From Gracilariopsis chorda (taxonomy: Eukaryota; Rhodophyta; Florideophyceae; Gracilariales; Gracilariaceae), in contig NBIV01000147.1 of the NCBI GenBank assembly GCA_003194525.1, positions 146,144 to 210,143 of the forward strand: 64,000 nt of DNA. Direction: 5' to 3'. The notes under the pieces were generated by a model that ran no database searches, was not told the DNA's origin, and saw only the letters and a program-made list of their open reading frames with translations. A program made the position numbers and the translations under genes. Positions 56,383 through 64,000 of the stretch are shown piece by piece; the stretch's first letter is position 1, and every line of letters starts with the position of its first letter.

Positions 56383-59181
56383 TCAAAGGTCTAAGGGGAG
56401 CAAGCCACAGTCACCGCGGAACCTTGCCAGCTTAACTCGACCGAGCGCTTTCGTCAGCATATCGGCGACCATGTCTTCCGTGGAACAGTACTGCAACTGG
56501 ACGGCTTTGTCGCGTAGAGCCTCTCTGGTGAAGTGAAAGCGAATATCAATGTGCTTAGTACGCTTGTTCACAACTCCATTTCGAGCAAGGTCCATGCAAC
56601 CTTGGTTGTCCACGTACACAGTTGTGGGCTCAACCATTAGCGTCACTGACCTATCCACGTGTAGTCCACTTGCGTTGCCAATGCCACTCCACAGTCGTCT
56701 CAGCCAGATCGCTTCCTTCGTCCCACTGCACAGACTCACATACTCAGCCTCAGCGCTAGACAATGCAACTACTTCCTGTTGGCGCGAGCTCCAAGACACA
56801 GGAGCACCGCACATCATGAACACATACCCACTGGTGGACTTGCGGTTGGATATATCACTTGCCCAGTCAGAGTCTACGTATCCATACAGCTGAGTATCAG
56901 TCGTGGTGCCATAAGTAAGTCCGAGGGAGCGAGTTCCATTGAGGTAACGCAGAACACGCTCGACCGCTTTCCAATGAGTCTCTCCAGGTTTCTCGACATA
57001 CTTGGCTAGCTTGGACACTGCAAACGAGATGTCCGGTCGAGTGCCAACAGAGAGATACATCAGACAACCGATCACCTGGCGATACGGGATGTTCGTCAGA
57101 GGCTCTTCTACCTTAGTGAGGTTAGCACCGGAGTCCATGGGAGTGTCCATTGGTTTGCACTGCAACATGCCAAAACGTTCTAAGACCTTACGCGTGTATG
57201 CAGACCGTGTCAGGTACAGCTGTCTTTTGGATCGATCACGATGGATCTCGAACCCAAGTACCATGCGCGCTTCACTGAGATCCTTCATCTGAAAACGTTT
57301 TGACAGTTCACGCTTTACGCGATTCATTGTCTCCATACTTGGACTCGCAATGAGCAAGTCGTCCACATAAAGAGCAATGATCACAAGCGCTCCCAGTACC
57401 TCTCCGGTGTAGACGCACTCGTCTGCGACGTTTGGCTTCAGACCCATCCAACCAACGAGGAACAAGTACATCTTTGCAAACCACTGCCTTGATGCCTGTC
57501 GTAGCCCATAGATGGCTTTCTTGAGAAGGCATACCAAGTCCTCGTTCCCAGGTTTGATGAATCCGTCCGGCTGCTCCATGTACACAGTCTCTTCCAGGTC
57601 GCCATTCAAGAATGCAGTCTTCACATCGCTCTGGTGCAGATGATAGTTCTGCACTGCTACAATGGACAGAATCATTCTAATGGATGTGAATTTGACCACT
57701 GGTGCATACGTCTCGGAGAAGTCTACACCTTCGATCTGCAGAAACCCTCGAGCCACCACACGAGCCTTGTACCTCACTGTCGGTTCATCGTTGTCGCCAG
57801 CCTCATATTTTTGCACAAATACCCACTTGGATGATATCACGTTGCTGTCAGCTGGCCTTGGCACTAACTCCCATGTGTCATGCTCCATCAGAGACTCGTA
57901 CTCACTGTTCATGGCCTTGGTCCACGCTTTTGAATCAGGACGTGACACCGCATCGGAGTATGAGGATGGGACGTCATCACTGGCAGTGAGTAGGGCAGTG
58001 CCGCGCCACCACGAGGTAGGCGCTCTACGCTCACGAGTGGATCTCCGAAGTGGTGGTGGATCTGGTACGTCTGGCTCAACTTCTGTCTCAGCTGTGGGCT
58101 CATCGTGGCCACTGCCTGAAGCTTCTTCTGGTGGAGTATCTGGTGCAGCGGGTTCAACTTGGGCAGCATCGGTGGGTGTAGTAGAGGTGGAGGTGATGTT
58201 TGATTTCGGCTTGTCCGAGATGTCGATCTCAGCATAGTCGTCGTCATCAACGTGGTCAGTACCTTGATCTGAACCACTACATTCGTCAAACCTCACATCT
58301 CTCGACACAACCACCTTCTTCTTTTGCGCATCCCACTGTTTATAACCGTTCGATCCAGTTGTGTACCCAATAAAGATCGCCTCCACGGCACGTTGCTCCA
58401 GCTTCTTCAGCTTGTGGTTCACCACTTTGTACCAGCACCGGCTACCGAACACACGCAGATTGCTCAAGTCAGGTTCATATCCACTCCACATCTCGAGTGG
58501 TGTCACGTCACTCGGAAGGGCCTTGCAGGTGAATCGATTGCGCACATACACTGCAACGTTCAATGCTTCAGCCCAGAAGCTCTTTGGCAGTTTCTTGTGA
58601 TGCAGCATCGATCTCACCAAGTCCATGAGTGTTCGGTTGAACCGTTCGGCCAGACCATTCTGATGTGGATTGTAAGGTACCGTTCGCTGATGTTCAATAC
58701 CGTGACGTTCAAGCTCTTGTGAAAACTTCTTTGACACATATTCACCAGCATTGTCTGTGCGTAACGCATGTAGCACAGACTCACGTGCGGTAATGGTTTT
58801 CACATGTCGGTCACTCTGATTTTGAACCATCTTGAGCCACTTCACGAACACGTGGAACACCTCATCCTTGGTCTTGAGCATGTACAAGAAGCAAAAACGG
58901 GAGTGATCATCGATGAATGTGACGAAGTAGTGTGAACCTCCCAAGGAACCTACTTGGATTGGCCCACAAATGTCCGAATGCACTAGGTCCAATGGGTGCA
59001 AAGCCCGTTCCCCCCCTTGCTTGGGAGTTGGAGCACGTGTAGATTTTCCCACTACACAAGAGTCACACACATCCATCGATTGATTCAAGTCCACATTCAG
59101 CCCTGACACAACACCGTTACGAGCCATATGTTTGATACCATCCACATTCACATGAGCCATTCGAGCATGCCATAGTGACAG
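56383..59181 (-). pseudogene. B3 pol lacking leader, gag and protease
   Basis: One open frame of about 932 Copia-B codons, from LWHARMAHVN (integrase zinc region) through the D,D35E core, RT with YVDD, and RNase H to the normal C-terminus. It keeps TRPDI. The frame runs on into the LTR on its right (to 59265), but that extension starts with GTG, not ATG. The first usable Met is in HARMAHVN. The roughly 1.7 kb holding primer-binding site, gag and protease is absent, so the copy cannot prime or package itself. Confidence 0.9.
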
Positions 59182-59960
59182 TGTTGAAAGTTGAAAGGAA
59201 GTTGAGGGGATGGAAGGGAAGTTCGCCAGCTCTAGCTTGGATTTACTTGGAGGTCCTTCAGGCACATCTTATATACCACTCTAAACTGGAATTGCGCGGG
59301 AACACCAACTACAAGTAAAACCTAAACCACTAAGCAGGGACACTCAATACTACCAATCATCATCTAACATGACATAGCCAGCTCAGCACAACCTCATTAC
59401 ACCAACGCACACCAACGCACCAACGTTCTGTAATAGTTACGTGCATACACATGACCATGACAAGGCACAAATTCACGACTCCAACACACGCCAGCACATG
59501 CCAACACATCACGGTAAGTCAACACGTTACGGTAAGTCGGCACGTAACCTGTGGTGTTAGTGCCATGTCATCATGTGGCGATGCACACAACACCCACGTC
59601 ATCAATATACCCGTGCATGTGTAAACCTGTTGACAGTGCATGCGCACCTTACCATTGTACCAACCACTGCTGTACCACTTGTACCAGGTGTCAACCACTT
59701 CATCAGTATCCCCTGCACACAACGTACACTGTGACCACTGTAGTAGCTGGACACGTGGGTGTGTCCAACCGATCCAGTTATGCCATACCACTTGTACGCA
59801 CCACGTTGCATATGTACATTTGCAGTAGCCAATCAGAAGCCAGTTTCACGTTGGGTTCGCGCACACGCGCATATGCGCTTTTGCAGAGGTACCCTCTAAA
59901 ACAGCCCATGCTCCCCGGAACATTTGGTTTTCAGTGACAGCACAGGTACTACTGCCAACA
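59182..59960 (-). repeat. Copia-B LTR shared by B3 and B4
   Basis: 779 bp. It acts as the 5' LTR of B3 and the 3' LTR of B4, so the two share it in tandem on the minus strand. Confidence 0.93.
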
Positions 59961-59980
59961 CCCCCCCTCTGCCACTGACT

Positions 59981-62673
59981 TCAAAGGTCTAAGGGGAGCA
60001 AGCCACAGTCACTGCGGAACCTTGCCAGCTTAACTCGACCGAGCGCTTTCGTCAGCATATCGGCAACCATGTCTTCCGTGGAACAGTACTGCAACTGGAC
60101 GGCTTTGTCGCGTAGAGCCTCTCTGGTGAAGTGAAAGCGAATATCAATGTGCTTAGTACGCTTGTTCACAACTCCATTTCGAGCAAGGTCGATGCAACCT
60201 TGGTTGTCCACGTACACAGTTGTGGGCTCAACCATTAGCGTCACTGACTTATCCACGTGTAGTCCACTTGCGTTGCCAATGCCACTCCACAGTCGTCTCA
60301 GCCAGATCGCTTCCTTCGTCCCACTGCACAGACTCACATACTCAGCCTCAGCGCTAGACAATGCAACTACTTCCTGTTGGCACGAGCTCCAAGACACAGG
60401 AGCACCGCACATCATGAACACATACCCACTGGTGGACTTGCGGTTGGATGTATCACCTGCCCAGTCACAGTCTACGTATCCATACAGCTGAGTATCAGTC
60501 GTGGTGCCATAAGTAAGTCCGAGGGAGCGAGTGCCATTGAGGTAACGCAGAACACGCTTGACCGCTTTCCAATGAGTCTCTCCAGGTTTCTCGACATACT
60601 TGGCTAGCTCGGACACTGCTAACGAGATGTCCGGTCGAGTGCCAACAGAGAGATACATCAGACAACCGATCACCTGGCGATACGGGATGTTCGTCAGAGG
60701 CTCTTCTACCTTAGTGAGGTCAACACCGGAGTCCATGGGAGTGTCCATTGGTTTGCACTGCAACATGCCAAAACGTTCTAAGACCTTACGCGTGTATGCA
60801 GACTGTGTCAGGTACAGCAGTCTTTTGGATCGATCACGATGGATCTCGAACCCAAGTACCATGCGCGCTTCACTGAGATCCTTCATCTGAAAACGTTTTG
60901 ACAGTTCACGCTTTACGCGATTCATTGTCTCCATACTTGGACTCGCAATGAGCAAGTCGTCCACATAAAGAGCAATGATCACAAGCGCTCCCAGTACCTC
61001 TCCGGTGTAGACGCACTCGTCTGCAACGTTTGGCTTCAGACCCATCCAACCAACGAGGAACAAGTACATCTTTGCAAACCACTGCCTTGATGCCTGTCGT
61101 AGCCCATAGATGGCTTTCTTGAGAAGGCATACCAAGTCCTCGTTCCCAGGTCTGATGAATCCGTCCGGCTGCTCCATGTACACAGTCTCTTCCAGGTCGC
61201 CATTCAAGAATGCAGTCTTCACATCCATCTGGTGCAGATGATAGTTCTGCACTGCTGCAATGGACAGAATCATTCTAATGGATGTGAATTTGACCACTGG
61301 TGCATACGTCTCGGAGAAGTCTACACCTTCGATCTGCAGAAACCCTCGAGCCACCACACGAGCCTTGTACCTCACTGTCGGTTCATCGTTGTCGCCAGCC
61401 TCATATTTTTGCATAAATACCCACTTGGATGATATCACGTTGCTGTCAGCTGGCCTTGGCACTAACTCCCATGTGTCATGCTCCATCAGAGACTCGTACT
61501 CACTGTTCATGGCCTTGGTCCACGCTTTTGAATCAGGACGTGACACCGCATCCGAGTATGAGGATGGGACGTCATCACTGGCAGTGAGTAGGGCAGTGCC
61601 GCGCCACCACGAGGTAGGCGCTCTACGCTCACGAGTGGATCTCCGAAGTGGTGGTGGATCTGGTACGTCTGGCTCAACTTCTGTCTCAGCTGTGGGCTCA
61701 TCGTGGCCACTGCCATGACCAAGAGACTCCAGCTTCGAGTCATTGCCGATACTCACACCGGCAGACTCTCTTTTGCTATAACTGTCAAACATGGACTCGT
61801 CATACGTCATATGGGCGGTGGCACCAGAGTCAATGATCCAGTCACTGATACTTTCTTCCACAGAACCTGTCGCAATGAGACAAACAAAGTCAGAGTCACT
61901 GTCACATCCTCGTTTCTCGTTGCCGAGATCGGTCTGCACAGCTGGGTTTGCGGCAGCACTCTGCTCTTTGCTAGCTTCGTCACGTTGTCTCTTGAAACAG
62001 TTTCTCTGGATATGCCCCTTCTTACCACAGTAGTAGCACACCATGGACTTCTTTCGTGACTGCGCACCGACCAAAGCCGTGTCACTTCCGGACTCCTCCT
62101 TGGCACGATCGTTCATTCGCTGTTCCTCTTGCAGCAAACGACTCTTCACAAACTCTAAATCGAGTTTACGATCACCAATCGTGGTGTCAATAGCGACAAT
62201 GAGGTGTTCGAAGCGGTCTGGTAGCCCACATAGGATTGCCATAGCGATGTCTTCCTCCTCAACCACTACGTCCATGCTCTTCAGATCCGATGCAAGATGA
62301 CGAACACGATTGATGAAGTGTAACATTTTCTCATCATCTCGCATCTTGGCTGTGTAGAAGGCACGTCTTGCATTGATTCGGTTGAGCAGCGTTTTACGCT
62401 GGAACACATCGCAAATGGCTTTCCACATTTCCGCAGCATTCTCGGTATCCCTCACATGGTCCAAATGCTCATCACTGATGCTGAGACCAATAACAGCCCT
62501 GGCCTTGGCGTCTTTCTTCTTCCATGCTGACAACTCGTCATCGTCCGTAGGCCTGGTTGATTCAAGATGGTCATCGAGGTCCTTGAGTGCAAGTAGCAAC
62601 TCAACCTTTGCTTCCATACATGGAAGTTATCCTCGCCCAACTTTTCAATCTTGATGCCACCGAATGAATCCAT
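59981..62673 (-). pseudogene. B4 gag-pol with frameshift and in-frame integrase deletion
   Basis: The ATG at 62673 (MDSFGGIKIEKLGED) shifts frame near 62607, where three A replace four on the coding strand. The remaining 878-codon frame (59981-62617) has gag with the CCHC knuckle, the protease site DSGATAHM, then a direct jump from SLGHGS to GHDEPTAET. This loses 444 codons: the end of protease, all of integrase and the linker. RT (YVDD) and RNase H follow. TRPDI is retained. Confidence 0.9.
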
Positions 62674-62739
62674 GCTTGGTAGATGTCAACAAACAGCACA
62701 GGTGCGATGAAAGACCTACGGCACTTAAGTAGTACAAAA

Positions 62740-62797
62740 ATGGCAACAACGACCACAATAACAACAAAAACAACGACAACAACAACAACAACAACAA
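62740..62797. repeat. (AAC)n tract in B4 leader
   Basis: Complement of the (GTT)n tract of B1 and B2. Confidence 0.85.
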
Positions 62798-62947
62798 AAC
62801 TTCAAATTCGGGCGCACTGACGGGAGAAACTACCTCCGCTACCCTAGGGTGTCGGACCCCTGGCCCCCGGAGATGCTCCGGGTACAAGACGTCTTCTTCT
62901 GTCTTCCCTCTCCTACGTCTAAGGAGAAGATGCGTCGCTCTCTACGA

Positions 62948-63672
62948 GGCTTCCAGAGGATGGTTAATGACCCAAGATATGCCTTCACCAAGTATAACCC
63001 TCTCTGGCCTCTTGCAAGAACTTGCGCGACCTCGCAACTGAAGCTACTATGGCAACCAAAGTACGCTGCTAACGCGCAACCACTTAAGGTCACACGCGGC
63101 CTGATCCTAAGAAGGAGGTCAGCCTACGCCACGTCGCCTCCCCGCACAAACGCCCAAGGTCAGATGCACGGATCAAAAGCTCGTTATGGAATACCTTCGC
63201 AACAGCCCAAGAATCCCGACACGCAGTCAGGATCAAAACAAATAATTCAATCACCCGCACCAGCGCAGTACGCCACGGCACCCCGTCCACAGATGCACCC
63301 GCTGAACTTACCAGGTCTTAACGACCTTCACCGTTATCTGTCCAAATGGACCGGTGGGAAGCCGCTCGACAGTACACCCGCTTTGGTTCAAGCCGCCAGG
63401 CTCACGTCCCCGGATACCTGGAATCACCCAAAGTAACCCGGATCAACCGCTCGTCGCACTGGACACCAGATGATGATTAAGAAACACGAAAGAACAAGCA
63501 ACTGCTGAGCACACGATCACGGAGCCCAGACTTCGAAACTAGACCGACTCGACCTCACGGATACGACCCGACAAACGACTCGGGGATCCCAAAACACAAG
63601 ATAGAGGGAGTGTCACACACAAAGTAGATAGCGATCGACAACACGGGCAACAACGGAGGCCCAACTCAACAA
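62948..63672. other. Extra 725-bp segment in the B4 leader
   Basis: The sequence on either side aligns with the B1 leader (28072-28140), but this block is missing from B1 and B2. It holds no convincing gene; an open plus-strand frame (to 63436) has no recognisable motif. The edges share only ACGA, so it may be a captured sequence or an ancestral part lost from B1. Confidence 0.7.
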
Positions 63673-63884
63673 CGATAGGAAGTAAACGTCGAACCACTAC
63701 CACCACAACGCCCTCAGGGAGGAACGCAAACCAAAGGGGAATGACCAACACCGACCAACAATGGGATCAAGACACCCGACGCAACGACGAAAGAGAAAAC
63801 AACAGCGAAACGGATGAACGGCGGTGAGGGAGAGCGGCGACAGACGAACGATACGGAAAGGGATAGCGGCAGCGGTCAGCGGGG

Positions 63885-63898
63885 CTGGGCCCATAACC
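63885..63898 (-). other. B4 primer-binding site
   Basis: Minus strand GGTTATGGGCCCAG adjoining the LTR CAACA end. Perfect match to the half initiator tRNA-Met. Confidence 0.9.
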
Positions 63899-64000
63899 TG
63901 TTGAAAGTTGAAAGGAAGTTGAAGGGGATGGAAGGGAAGTTCGCCAGCTCTAGCTTTGGATTTACTTGGAGGTCCTTCAGGCACATCTATATATACCACT
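63899..64000 (-). repeat. B4 5' LTR, partial
   Basis: First 102 bases of the inverted LTR; truncated by the window edge, including the TATATA box region at its end. Confidence 0.9.

Larger units (their letters stand above)
59182..64000 (-). mobile_element. Copia-B element B4, internally deleted, runs off the window
   Basis: 3' LTR 59182-59960, internal 59961-63898, 5' LTR from 63899. It has an intact primer-binding site and polypurine tract but lacks integrase. It is a non-autonomous form that could still be copied in trans. Confidence 0.88.

Noticed and set aside
59182-59265. LTR-encoded N-terminus (MPEGPPSKSK...) fused to B3 pol
   Set aside because: The first codon is GTG. The only ATG nearby is in another frame, so a translated fusion is not supported.
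62849-63436. 195-codon plus-strand ORF in the B4 leader
   Set aside because: It crosses the border between Copia-B leader and the extra segment, lacks any motif, and is antisense to the element.

Overview
The window is eukaryotic nuclear DNA dominated by transposable elements. The best guess for the host is an oomycete or a related stramenopile. This rests on the secreted berberine-bridge-type oxidase, a eukaryotic tRNA-Pro, short GT-AG-type intron signals, and the mix of pogo, mariner, Helitron and copia elements. No single sequence proves the taxon. Only about the first 2.3 kb looks like ordinary host gene space: a GC-rich gene for a secreted FAD-linked oxidase (minus strand) and a tRNA-Pro(AGG) gene.

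From 4.2 to 16.9 kb lie old DNA transposons. These are a broken pogo-like transposase, a 4.6-kb terminal-inverted-repeat element, a mariner/Tc1 transposase scrap and a shattered Helitron. The TIR element (5918-10506) has 214-bp TIRs and a 4-bp TTAC target duplication. Its roughly 1300-codon gene appears to combine an IS4/piggyBac-like DDE/E transposase core, a SAP-like motif and a YqaJ-like PD-(D/E)XK nuclease. I could not assign it to a named superfamily, and it is the best candidate here for something undescribed.

From 16.9 to 64 kb the sequence is almost entirely two related Ty1/copia families, labelled locally Copia-A (LTR about 668 bp) and Copia-B (LTR 779 bp, TGTTG...CAACA). Both have a primer-binding site matching the half-molecule of initiator tRNA-Met, as in Drosophila copia. 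Copia-A forms a head-to-tail array of internal regions joined by single LTRs: A0 fragment, LTR, A1, LTR, A2, LTR, A3, LTR, A4, chimeric LTR, A5 fragment. Copia-B elements sit inside it: a solo LTR in A1 gag, and full-length B1 and B2 in A2 and A3 at the same site. Two truncated minus-strand copies, B3 and B4, share LTRs at the right end.

A2 with B1 and A3 with B2 are not independent insertions. A segment of about 11,953 bp (21.67-33.62 kb and 33.62-45.57 kb) is tandemly duplicated at near identity. The pol copy at the junction is a hybrid, placing an unequal crossover inside about 275 bp. B1 carries an intact 1341-codon gag-pol and is the only complete retroelement ORF. A4 has the longest Copia-A pol, but it has a stop at codon 2 of gag, needs a -1 frameshift in protease, and has two catalytic integrase aspartates changed to alanine.

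Features do not form a metabolic or operonic system. They record serial insertion, LTR-LTR recombination, segmental duplication and decay next to a gene edge.
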